Of a stretch of DNA of 36,248 bases, positions 18,269-28,424 are shown one piece after another. Positions within the stretch are counted from its first letter, which is position 1, and each line of letters opens with the position of its first letter. The position numbers and the translations under genes are program-made. The notes beneath the pieces were generated by a model. The model was not told the DNA's origin. It did no database searches and saw only the letters and a list, made by a program, of their open reading frames with translations. The stretch lies in the NCBI GenBank assembly GCA_028287105.1, contig JAQBQH010000264.1, positions 1-36,248 of the forward strand, in the 5' to 3' direction. This stretch comes from Myxococcales bacterium (GTDB taxonomy: Bacteria; Myxococcota_A; Polyangia; Palsa-1104).

Positions 18269-20134
18269 ATGCCCATGACAGGCCTGGCGCGCAACCTTCG
18301 TCGTGGTGTCGCTAGCGTCGCCGTGCTGATGGTGCTCGGTGGATGCCCGAAGCGATTCGACCCACGCGCCGAAACGGTACGCGCCTCACCGGACGCCGAA
18401 GCGGACCACGAATATCACGAGGCCAAGGCGCGCCTCGACATCGGCGACGCCCGCGAGGCGTCGACCCGTTTCGCCGACTTCCTGAAGAAGCACCCGACCG
18501 ATCCGCTGGCCCCCTCGGCGCGCATCGGCCAGGCGCGCGCGGCGCTGCTGCTCAATCAGCCGAAGAAGGCCAAGGAGGTGCTGGAGCCGGTCGCGGTGAA
18601 CGACGGCGATCCGACCTCGGCGCGCGCCCGCTATCTGTACGGCATCACGCTGCATCGCACCGGCGACTGGGCGCAGTCGCGCCAGTATCTGCGGCCGTTC
18701 GCCGCCACCATCGCCGGCGGCGACGACGCGGTCGAGCTGCACGCGGTCCTCGCCGACGACGCGGCGCACCTCGACGACGCCGAGGATGCGCTCAAGGAAT
18801 ATTCGCTCTTCTTCAGCGGCGCGCGTCCGGCCGAGAAGCTCTACCTGCGCGACCGCGTCAGTGAGGTCGTGGCCAAGCTGCCGCCGACCGAAGCGCTGCG
18901 TCTGTGGAATCAGCTCTCGCACGACACCGTCGCGGCGGCCTATCTCGGCAAGCGGGTCGCTGCCGACCGTCGCGTCGCCGGCGACGAGCGGACCGCCGCC
19001 GCCATCCTCGACGAATCGCGCGGCGCCCGCGAGCGCGCCGGGCTCGAGGAGCCGAAGGAGGCGCGCATCGTCAAGAAGGAGGGCGGTCGCGCCATCGCCA
19101 TGGTGCTGCCGCTGTCGGGTCGCCAGCGCGCCCTCGGCGAACGCGCCTTGCGCGGAGCGCTGCTCGCGGCAGACTTGATGGCGCCGCCCAATATCCCCGG
19201 CGGCGTCGCCATCGAGCTCAAGATCCGCGACACCGGCTCCGATCCGGCGCGTGCGGTCGCTGCCGTCGACGATCTCGCCCGCGACGGCGTGGTCGCCATC
19301 GTCGGCTCGCCCGACCGCATCGAGGCGCAGTCGGCGGTGCCGCACGCCGAGCAGCTGGGCATTCCGTTCCTCGAGCTGGCGCCCGACGACGCGCGGCGCG
19401 GGCAATCGACGTTCAAGCTGGTGCGCCAGTCGGACGATCGCGCCCGCGCGCTGGCGCGTCTGGCGGTCAAGCGCGGCGCCCGCTCCGTCGCGGTGCTGGC
19501 GCCCGACTCGGCCTACGGCCGCTCGATGGCGTCGGCGTTCGTCGACGAGGCACGCAGGGCGGGCGCGCGCATCGCCGGCGACGTCCGCTATCCCGAGACC
19601 GCGACCACCTTCATCGAGCCGGTGCGGCGCATTCAGCAGGGCTCGCCCGAGGCGCTGTTCGTGCCGGCGCCGGCGACGCAGCTGCAGCTCATCGCACCGC
19701 AGCTCGCGTCGTCCGGGTTGACGCGGCTGCCCGGGGTCAAGCCGGTCGGCAAGATGGTGCAGCTCTACGCGACCGCTGACGGGCTCAACGAGAAGCTCGT
19801 GCAGTCGACAGGAAAGTATCTGGAGGGCGCGATCCTGGCGCCGGTGTTCTACGCCGACGTCAACGACGCGCGCGCGGCCGCGTTCGTCGAGCGCTACCGG
19901 CTCGCCTATGGTGAGGAGCCGTCGAGCCTGGACGCGCTCGCCTACGACGCGGTGCGCGCGGCGCGCATCGCGCTCGAGCATGCCGACGGCGATCGCGCGG
20001 CGCTCGCCAACTCGCTCTCGCACCTCGGGGAGAACGGCCTCACCGGCGAGATCGCGTTCACCGCGGGCGGCGATCGCGCCGGCGCGCCGTCGCTCTACAC
20101 CGTCGACAACGGCGCGGTGCGCGCATTCAAGTGA
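18269..20134 (+). CDS. LpoA-like lipoprotein: TPR region plus periplasmic-binding (ABC substrate-binding-like) domain
   Basis: A 621-aa lipoprotein (lipobox LGGC, Cys26; an alternative ATG six bases later leaves this intact). Residues ~45-210 are TPR/SEL1-like helices ('ASTRFADFLKKHPTDPLAPSARIGQA', 'YLYGITLHRTGDWAQS'). Residues ~270-620 form a type-I periplasmic binding fold: 'AIAMVLPLSGRQRALGERALRGALLA', 'AIVGSPDRIEAQSAVPHAEQLGIPFLE', 'SVAVLAPDSAYGRSMASAF' and 'ALAYDAVRAARIAL'. E. coli LpoA, the outer-membrane activator of PBP1a, has the same TPR plus PBP-fold order, so a cell-wall role is the best analogy; a solute sensor is the alternative. Its 3' end overlaps the convergent Yip1-like gene by 8 nt. 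Confidence 0.85.
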   Translation: MPMTGLARNLRRGVASVAVLMVLGGCPKRFDPRAETVRASPDAEADHEYHEAKARLDIGDAREASTRFADFLKKHPTDPLAPSARIGQARAALLLNQPKKAKEVLEPVAVNDGDPTSARARYLYGITLHRTGDWAQSRQYLRPFAATIAGGDDAVELHAVLADDAAHLDDAEDALKEYSLFFSGARPAEKLYLRDRVSEVVAKLPPTEALRLWNQLSHDTVAAAYLGKRVAADRRVAGDERTAAAILDESRGARERAGLEEPKEARIVKKEGGRAIAMVLPLSGRQRALGERALRGALLAADLMAPPNIPGGVAIELKIRDTGSDPARAVAAVDDLARDGVVAIVGSPDRIEAQSAVPHAEQLGIPFLELAPDDARRGQSTFKLVRQSDDRARALARLAVKRGARSVAVLAPDSAYGRSMASAFVDEARRAGARIAGDVRYPETATTFIEPVRRIQQGSPEALFVPAPATQLQLIAPQLASSGLTRLPGVKPVGKMVQLYATADGLNEKLVQSTGKYLEGAILAPVFYADVNDARAAAFVERYRLAYGEEPSSLDALAYDAVRAARIALEHADGDRAALANSLSHLGENGLTGEIAFTAGGDRAGAPSLYTVDNGAVRAFK

Positions 20135-20861
20135 TGAAGAGGCGCACGATGCGCATGCCCGACTTGCCCATCTTGATGCCGAAGTAGCCCCAGCTCACCA
20201 GCGACGCCACGAAGAGCACGAGGATCACGAGCGCGGCGCGCCAGGGGCGCAGCTTGTGGGCCCCGCCGAGCGCGGCCGTCAGATAGATGCACAGGAGCGT
20301 CATCTGCACGAGCGCGGCGACGCCGGAGATGAGCGACCAGCGGATATCGGTCGGCCGCTGCATCTGGATCAGCTGAATCGGCAGGATGAAGAGCCGCATG
20401 ATGTGCATGGGGCCGCCGGCGTAGAACGACGCGCCGATGGTGGTGCGCAGCCGGCGCCGGCCGCCCATGAGCCTGAGGCCGAGATGGACGGGCACGAGCC
20501 ACAAGATGTTATAGGCCCACGGCACCAGCGGCTTGATCACCTGGACCCAGAACGGCAGCTGGTCGTCGGGCAGCGCCACCATGTGGACGATGAGCGCGGT
20601 GACGGGCCCGGCGATGGTGAGGCCGTTGAGCGCGAAGGCGAGCGGGTTGAGTGGACGCGTGCGGCCGTCGGCCCAATCGGCGACGAAGCGGCGCGGTGCG
20701 CGCGTGAAGGCGACGAGCGCGCGCAGCCAGCCCAGGATCTCGTGCGTGATGACGGCGACGGCGTCGCGCGTCCAGGGCGGATCCTCGACGCCCGGTCTGT
20801 CGACGCCGGATTCGTCGATGGCCGCCTCGCGCCCCGTATGTGGATCGGGCTCGCCCGTCAT
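20127..20861 (-). CDS. Yip1-family integral membrane protein
   Basis: A 244-aa protein. After an acidic N-terminus of ~30 residues and a conserved-looking 'TRDAVAVITHEILGWLRALVAFTRAPRRF' lead-in (Yip1 proteins typically begin with such a 'P..fF' segment), five transmembrane segments are visible at ~residues 70-95, 105-130, 138-162, 172-195 and 205-228. This is the usual five-TM Yip1 plan. The function of bacterial Yip1-domain proteins is largely unknown. ATG 20861 is chosen because it lies 6 nt after a TATGAT -10; the open frame continues upstream only antisense to proS. The stop overlaps the convergent lipoprotein gene's stop by 8 nt. Confidence 0.8.
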   Translation of the reverse strand: MTGEPDPHTGREAAIDESGVDRPGVEDPPWTRDAVAVITHEILGWLRALVAFTRAPRRFVADWADGRTRPLNPLAFALNGLTIAGPVTALIVHMVALPDDQLPFWVQVIKPLVPWAYNILWLVPVHLGLRLMGGRRRLRTTIGASFYAGGPMHIMRLFILPIQLIQMQRPTDIRWSLISGVAALVQMTLLCIYLTAALGGAHKLRPWRAALVILVLFVASLVSWGYFGIKMGKSGMRIVRLFIT

Positions 20862-20888
20862 GCCGGCATCATATATAGAAGGTAGACC
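20862..20888. promoter_or_regulatory. 27-bp divergent intergenic region with shared A/T -10 core
   Basis: Only 27 bp separate the ATG of the Yip1-like gene (minus) from that of proS (plus). The core CATCATATATAGAA gives TATGAT on the minus strand (20873-20868, 6 nt before its ATG). On the plus strand it gives TATATA (20872-20877) or TATAGA (20874-20879), the latter 9 nt before the proS ATG. Any -35 must lie within the opposing coding sequence; none is convincing. Confidence 0.5.
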
Positions 20889-22601
20889 ATGCGTTATTCC
20901 CGATTGTTGATTCCGACGCTGAAGGAGGCGCCGTCCGAGGCCCAGGTGGTCTCCCACGTCATGCTCGTGCGCGGCGGCTTCATCCGCAAGCTGGCGGCCG
21001 GCATCTATTCGCTCATGCCGCTCGGCATGCGCGTCGTGGCGAAGATCGAGCGCATCATCCGCGAGGAGCTGACGCGCTCGGGGGCCGAGGAAGTGCTCTT
21101 GCCGATGGTCCATCCCGCCGAGCTGTGGCAGGAGTCGGGCCGCTGGCAGAAGTACGGGCCCGAGCTCTTGCGTCTCAAGGATCGCAAGGGCGCCGACTTC
21201 GCCATGTCACCGACCGCCGAAGAGGCGATGTGCGATCTGGTGCGGCGCGACGTGAAGTCGTATCGCCAGCTGCCGCTCAATCTGTTCCAGATCCAGGACA
21301 AGTTCCGCGACGAGATGCGCCCGCGCGCCGGGCTGATGCGCGGCCGCGAGTTCATCATGAAGGACGCCTACTCGTTCCATGCCACCGTCGAGGACGCGCA
21401 TCGCGAGTACAAGAACATGTACGACGCGTACGTGCGCATCTTCAAGCGCTGCGGGCTCGAGTTCCGCGCCGTCGAGGCGGACACCGGCGCCATCGGCGGC
21501 TCGATGTCGCACGAGTTCCAGGTGCTGGCCGACTCGGGCGAGGACGCCATCGTCAGCTGTGACAATTGCGATTACGCGGCCAACGTCGAGAAGGCCGAGA
21601 TGAAGCGCACGGCGGGCGAGGCGGCGGCGCCGAAAGCGGCCGCGCTCGAAGAGGTGCACACGCCGGGCGCCGGCAGCATCGAAGAGGTCGGCAAGATGAT
21701 GAAGGCCAAGGCCAACGCCTTCATCAAGACGCTCATCTACATCGCCGACGGTAAGCCGATCATCGCGCTGGTGCGCGGCGATCGCGAGCTCAACGAGCTC
21801 AAGCTCAAGGCGGCGCTCGCCGTCGAGGCGCTGGAGCTGGCGTCCGATGCGCTGGTGCGCGAGGTGACCGGCGCCAACGTCGGCTTCGCCGGGCCGCACG
21901 GGCGCAGCGTGCCGGTCTACGCCGACATGGAAGTGCGCGAGATGGGCTGGGCCGTGACCGGCGCCAACAAGACCGACTACCACGTCAAGGGCTTCAACCT
22001 CGGGCGCGACGTCCCCGAGGCCAAGATCGTCGATCTGCGCACGGCGGCCGGCGGCGATCCGTGCGCGCGCTGCGGCACCGGCCACTACAAGGCTTATCGC
22101 GGCATCGAGGTCGGGCACGTCTTCTTCCTCGGCACCAAGTATTCGGAGCCGATGAAGGTCAACTTCCTCGACGCCGAGGGCAAGGACAAGCCGATGGTCA
22201 TGGGCTGCTACGGCATCGGCGTCACGCGCATCGCGGCGGCCGCGGTCGAGCAGAACCACGACGACGACGGCATCCAGTGGCCCATGGCGCTGGCGCCGTT
22301 CCAGGTCGTCATCACGACGGCGGGGCGCGAGCCGGAGCTGGCCGCGGCGGCGGAGACGCTCGAGGCGGAGCTCACCGCGCGCGGGGTCGAGGTGCTGTAC
22401 GACGATCGGGACGAGCGGCCCGGCGCGAAGTTCAAGGACGCCGATCTGATCGGCATCCCGCTCCGCGTCACCGTCGGCAAGCGCGGGCTCGCGGAGGGCA
22501 AGCTGGAGCTCAAGAAGCGGCGCGACAAGGAGCCGACGCTGGTGGCGCAGGCGGCTCTGGCCGACGAGCTGGCGCGGCTCATCCAGGAGGCGTTGGCGTG
22601 A
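20889..22601 (+). CDS. proS: Prolyl-tRNA synthetase, bacterial type with editing insert
   Basis: A 570-aa class II synthetase that charges tRNA-Pro. The N-terminus 'MRYSRLLIPTLKEAPSEAQVVSH' with 'LVRGGFIRKLAAGIYSLMPLG' (motif 1 region) is diagnostic. Motif 2 follows ('IQDKFRDEMRPRAGLMRGREFIMKDAYSFH', key RxE: Arg-Gly-Arg-Glu), then motif 3 (GCYGIGVTRI). The insertion domain (INS, ~230-390) that deacylates Ala-tRNA-Pro is present, including 'FIKTLIYIADGKPIIALVRGDRELNE'. The C-terminal anticodon-binding domain starts near 'PFQVVITTAGREPELAAAAETLEAEL'. Length matches the bacterial (E. coli 572 aa) form. First gene of a proS-pyrF-rlmB operon; its stop overlaps pyrF by 4 nt. Confidence 0.97.
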   Translation: MRYSRLLIPTLKEAPSEAQVVSHVMLVRGGFIRKLAAGIYSLMPLGMRVVAKIERIIREELTRSGAEEVLLPMVHPAELWQESGRWQKYGPELLRLKDRKGADFAMSPTAEEAMCDLVRRDVKSYRQLPLNLFQIQDKFRDEMRPRAGLMRGREFIMKDAYSFHATVEDAHREYKNMYDAYVRIFKRCGLEFRAVEADTGAIGGSMSHEFQVLADSGEDAIVSCDNCDYAANVEKAEMKRTAGEAAAPKAAALEEVHTPGAGSIEEVGKMMKAKANAFIKTLIYIADGKPIIALVRGDRELNELKLKAALAVEALELASDALVREVTGANVGFAGPHGRSVPVYADMEVREMGWAVTGANKTDYHVKGFNLGRDVPEAKIVDLRTAAGGDPCARCGTGHYKAYRGIEVGHVFFLGTKYSEPMKVNFLDAEGKDKPMVMGCYGIGVTRIAAAAVEQNHDDDGIQWPMALAPFQVVITTAGREPELAAAAETLEAELTARGVEVLYDDRDERPGAKFKDADLIGIPLRVTVGKRGLAEGKLELKKRRDKEPTLVAQAALADELARLIQEALA

Positions 22602-23275
22602 GCCGCGATCGGCTGATCGTGGCGCTCGACCATCCCAACGCCAAGGCGGCGCTGGCGCAGGTCGACGATCTCGGGGACGCCGTCGAGCGTTACAAGGTCG
22701 GCCTCGAGCTCTATGTGGCCGAGGGGCGGCCGCTCATCGACGAGCTGCACGAACGCGACAAGCGCGTCTTCCTCGACCTCAAGCTGCACGACATTCCCGA
22801 GACGGTGCGGCGCGCGGCCGAGGCGGCGTCGAAGATGGGCGTCGAGCTGTTGACGGTCCACGCCGGCGGCGGCCGCAAGATGTTGGAGTCCGCGGTGGCC
22901 GGCGCGGGCACGACGCGCGTGCTGGCGGTGACGGTGCTGACCTCGCTCGACGCGGCCGACCTGGCGGCCGATGGCATCGGCGACGGTGTCGAGGCGGCGG
23001 TGTTGCGGCGGGCGCGCCTGGCCGAGGCGGCGGGATGCGCGGGCGTGATCGCGTCGCCGCACGAAGCCGCTGCGGTGCGCGCCGTCGTGAAGCCGGGCTT
23101 TCTGGTGATCACGCCCGGCGTGCGTCTCGGCGACAGCGCCGACGACCAGAAGCGCGTCGCCACGCCCAGGGCGGCGCGCGCGGCCGGCGCCGACGCGGTC
23201 GTCGTCGGGCGGCCGATTCGCGATGCCAAGGATCGGCGCGCCGCCGCGGCGGAGTTCGTCCGCGAGCTGGCCTAG
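22598..23275 (+). CDS. pyrF: Orotidine 5'-phosphate decarboxylase
   Basis: A 225-aa TIM-barrel enzyme that decarboxylates OMP to UMP, the last step of de novo pyrimidine synthesis. The GTG start overlaps the proS stop (GTGA). Motifs: 'RLIVALDHPN' (first strand, Asp11), 'KVGLELYVAEG', the catalytic DLKLHDIPET (Asp60, Lys62, Asp65), 'LTVHAGGG' and the phosphate loop 'VITPGVRL...DDQKR', with 'VVGRPI' at the C-terminus. Group I bacterial length. Expression is probably coupled to proS through the overlap. Confidence 0.95.
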   Translation: MSRDRLIVALDHPNAKAALAQVDDLGDAVERYKVGLELYVAEGRPLIDELHERDKRVFLDLKLHDIPETVRRAAEAASKMGVELLTVHAGGGRKMLESAVAGAGTTRVLAVTVLTSLDAADLAADGIGDGVEAAVLRRARLAEAAGCAGVIASPHEAAAVRAVVKPGFLVITPGVRLGDSADDQKRVATPRAARAAGADAVVVGRPIRDAKDRRAAAAEFVRELA

Positions 23276-23283
23276 GGGGAGCG

Positions 23284-24018
23284 ATGGCGCGCGTCGTCTA
23301 CGGCGTTCATCCGGTGCGCGAAGCGCTGCGCTCGGGCAAGGTGCAGGCGCTCTTCATCGCCGAAGGCGAGACCGGCGGCGCGATCAAGGAGATCCTCGAC
23401 GCGGCCCGCGGCGGCAACGTGCAGCCGATCGCGCGCGTGCGCACGCAGCTGGATGCGCTCGCGCACGGCGGCGTCCATCAGGGCGTCGTCGCCATCGTCG
23501 GTGAGTTCAACTACGCGCAGCTCGACGAGCTGCTCGCTTTCGCGCAAAAGAGCGGGCAGCCGCCGTTCCTTCTGGTGCTCGACCAGGTGCAGGATCCGCA
23601 GAACCTCGGCGCGCTGGTGCGGTCGGCGCACGTGGCCGGCGTGCACGGCGTCATCATCCCGAAGGATCGCGCCGTCGGGATCACGCCGGCGGTGGTCAAG
23701 GCGTCCGCGGGCGCGACGGAGCACGTCAAGATCGCGACGGTGGTGAACATCGCGCGCACGCTCGAGGAGCTCAAGGAAGCCGAGGTCTGGATCGCGGGCG
23801 CCGTCGCCGCGGGCGGATCGAAGGCGCCGTGGGAGATCGACTTCAAGGTGCCGGTGGCGCTGGTGCTGGGGGCGGAAGGCAAGGGCATCCGGCCGCTGGT
23901 GCTCAAGGGCTGCGACCTGCTCGTCAAGATTCCGATGTTCGGCAAGGTGGCGTCGCTGAACGTCGGCGCCGCGGGCGCGATGCTGTTGTACGAAATAGTG
24001 AGGCAGCGGAGCATTTGA
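23284..24018 (+). CDS. rlmB: 23S rRNA (guanosine-2'-O)-methyltransferase, SpoU family
   Basis: A 244-aa SPOUT (TrmH/RlmB) methyltransferase, ATG behind GGGGGA 3-8 nt upstream and 8 nt after the pyrF stop. The N-terminal RNA-binding domain (L30e-like) begins 'VVYGVHPVREALRSGKVQALFIAEG'. The knotted methylase domain shows motif 1 'LDQVQDPQNLGALVRSAHVAG', motif 2 'LVLGAEGKGIRPLV' and motif 3 'ASLNVGAAGAMLLYE'. These are the residues that bind AdoMet and the conserved Asn/Arg of the catalytic site. The RlmB target (G2251 in E. coli) is inferred from family; a tRNA or other rRNA guanosine target remains possible. Confidence 0.92.
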   Translation: MARVVYGVHPVREALRSGKVQALFIAEGETGGAIKEILDAARGGNVQPIARVRTQLDALAHGGVHQGVVAIVGEFNYAQLDELLAFAQKSGQPPFLLVLDQVQDPQNLGALVRSAHVAGVHGVIIPKDRAVGITPAVVKASAGATEHVKIATVVNIARTLEELKEAEVWIAGAVAAGGSKAPWEIDFKVPVALVLGAEGKGIRPLVLKGCDLLVKIPMFGKVASLNVGAAGAMLLYEIVRQRSI

Positions 24019-24047
24019 AAGGCGCAGCTCGCGTTTCGTTCTAACCC

Positions 24048-24086
24048 TTGAACCCGTCGTCCCCGTTCATTACGCTCCTCTCCATC
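24048..24086 (+). promoter_or_regulatory. Predicted near-leaderless promoter of ppdK
   Basis: TTGAAC (24048-24053), 17 bp, TACGCT (24071-24076), then 10 nt to ATG 24087; no SD. The -10 hexamer is the same as at the PEGA-barrel and Ig-lipoprotein/pilZ promoters. Confidence 0.5.
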
Positions 24087-26786
<2,700 letters not shown>

Positions 26787-26834
26787 CCACCCTAGACTTT
26801 GCCAATCTTCTCGGGCAACCTTCCGCGCACATTA

Positions 26835-26855
26835 ATGATCCAACCCCACGATTAA
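26835..26855 (+). promoter_or_regulatory. Six-codon leader ORF abutting the next gene
   Basis: The 69-nt gap between ppdK and the next lipoprotein gene contains ATG ATC CAA CCC CAC GAT TAA, whose stop touches the ATG at 26856. No SD precedes either ATG. A -10-like TAGACT lies at 26793-26798, and a weak 5-bp hairpin (TTGCC/GGCAA) at about 26800-26819 could be a poor ppdK terminator. Leader-peptide status is inference. Confidence 0.25.
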
Positions 26856-28424
26856 ATGCGTATTACTCTGCTCGCGCTGGCGGCCCTCGTCGGTGGCTGC
26901 CACTGGAATCTCAACGATCCCGGTACCGATCCGATCCCGACGCAGCTCTATTTCCCCAGCGCCATCGCCATGGATCCCGGCGGCCGTTACGCGTATATCG
27001 CCAACGGCAACGCGGACCTGAAGTATGGCGGCGGCACCGTCATGGTCGCGGACATGCTGGTCTTCGAGTGCACGATCGCGCGCTACCGGCAGCTGCATCC
27101 CGCCGGTCCGCTCGACGTTGCGCCGCCGATGTCTCCCTCCTGCGGCGACCCGGCGAGCTTCGACCCCATCATCGAAGGCGCCAAGTGCCGCCCCGATCCG
27201 ATCGATCCCACGATCGTCGATTGCGATGAAAAGGCGTTCGTCCTGCCCAACGCCACCGTGCGCGTCGGCAACTTCGCCTCGGGCATCCGCATCCACCGCA
27301 TCGATAAAACGAAGCGTCGCCTGTTCGTGGTCGTGCGCGGCGATCCGTCGATCACCGAGATCGACGTCGACCTCGGCGGCGACCTGACCATGCCGGGCGT
27401 CCTCAACTGCTTCAACGACGTCAGGTCGCTCACGCAGCGCAAAGGCTACGACGCGGTCAACAACGTCACCATCGCACCGCCGCCCTGCGACGCGACCTGG
27501 CTGGTCCAGGAATACACATGCGACAACAAGCCGACCTGCACCACGGGCAAGGACGGCATGGGCCTCACCCAGCTCGCCTCCGAGCCCTTCGGCATGGAGC
27601 TCGACGTGGCCAACAATCGGCTGCTCGTCTCGCATCTGGCGACGGGGCAGGTCTCGCTCGTCGACATCAACGTGACCGCGAACAAGGCGCTCAAGTCGAT
27701 CTCCGATCCCTTCTTCCCGCCCGATACGCTCGGCCGTCACGGCGGCTTCGCGCTGGCGCAGAAGGATCCGGGCGATCCGTCGTCGCTGTGGTACCTGACG
27801 TCGAGCGTCAACCCGCAGATCGCCAGCTTCCGCGTCGGCCGCGCCGACGTCATCATCCCGTCGTTCGCCTTCGGCCTGTCGGCCTCGTTCGCGCAAGGCA
27901 CCGACGTGCGCGCCATCAGCTTCGAGCCGGGCGGGCAGCGCGCGTTCGTCACCGAGAACAATCCGCCCTCGCTCCTCACCATCGACACCAGCGCGCGCAC
28001 CGACGGCGGCGGCGGAACGCCCAACAACATCGTCCGTGACATCGTCGACGTCTGCCAGACGCCGTCGCACATGGGCGTGCGCCGCATCAATCGTCCGGGG
28101 GCGCCGGGAACGCCGACGCAGCGCTCGACCCGCATCGTCGTCGTCTGCTTCCTCTCGAGCCAGCTCATGGTCGTCGACCCCGATCGCCCGGGCGTGAACG
28201 ACACCATCTTCAGCGGCTTCGGTGGACCGAACGATCTCGACTTCAACTTCCTCGACGACGGCGCCGTCGCTGCGCCCGAAGCGTTGCCCGCGCGACCGCG
28301 CATGGGCTTCGTCACCAACTACACCGAGTCGACCGTCTCGATGGTCGACTTCGAGCCGGGCAGCGTGTCGGAGAACCGCGTCATCGCGCGGCTCGGCTTC
28401 CCGCCCGACGGATTCCAGCCATGA
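26856..28424 (+). CDS. Lipoprotein with beta-propeller-like sequence
   Basis: A 522-aa lipoprotein (lipobox VGGC, Cys15). Repeated blade-like segments are visible: 'YFPSAIAMDPGGRYAYIANGNAD', 'FGMELDVANNRLLVSHLATGQVSLVDI', 'VRAISFEPGGQRAFVTENNPPSLLTIDT' and 'RMGFVTNYTESTVSMVDFEPG'. These follow the YVTN/NHL-like pattern (position - G - YV - N - I.V.D) expected of a propeller, without a catalytic signature. Six or more Cys in the mature part may form disulphides. The stop overlaps the next gene's ATG (ATGA), so it is a coupled two-gene operon encoding surface-exposed or periplasmic proteins that probably act together. Function unknown. Confidence 0.82.
   Translation: MRITLLALAALVGGCHWNLNDPGTDPIPTQLYFPSAIAMDPGGRYAYIANGNADLKYGGGTVMVADMLVFECTIARYRQLHPAGPLDVAPPMSPSCGDPASFDPIIEGAKCRPDPIDPTIVDCDEKAFVLPNATVRVGNFASGIRIHRIDKTKRRLFVVVRGDPSITEIDVDLGGDLTMPGVLNCFNDVRSLTQRKGYDAVNNVTIAPPPCDATWLVQEYTCDNKPTCTTGKDGMGLTQLASEPFGMELDVANNRLLVSHLATGQVSLVDINVTANKALKSISDPFFPPDTLGRHGGFALAQKDPGDPSSLWYLTSSVNPQIASFRVGRADVIIPSFAFGLSASFAQGTDVRAISFEPGGQRAFVTENNPPSLLTIDTSARTDGGGGTPNNIVRDIVDVCQTPSHMGVRRINRPGAPGTPTQRSTRIVVVCFLSSQLMVVDPDRPGVNDTIFSGFGGPNDLDFNFLDDGAVAAPEALPARPRMGFVTNYTESTVSMVDFEPGSVSENRVIARLGFPPDGFQP

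Noticed and set aside
20862-21113. N-terminal extension of the Yip1-like protein into proS
   Set aside because: It would be antisense to a conserved proS N-terminus, and the ATG at 20861 has a proper -10 just before it.
26799-26820. Intrinsic terminator after ppdK
   Set aside because: Only a 5-bp TTGCC/GGCAA stem with a 10-nt loop and no U-tract.
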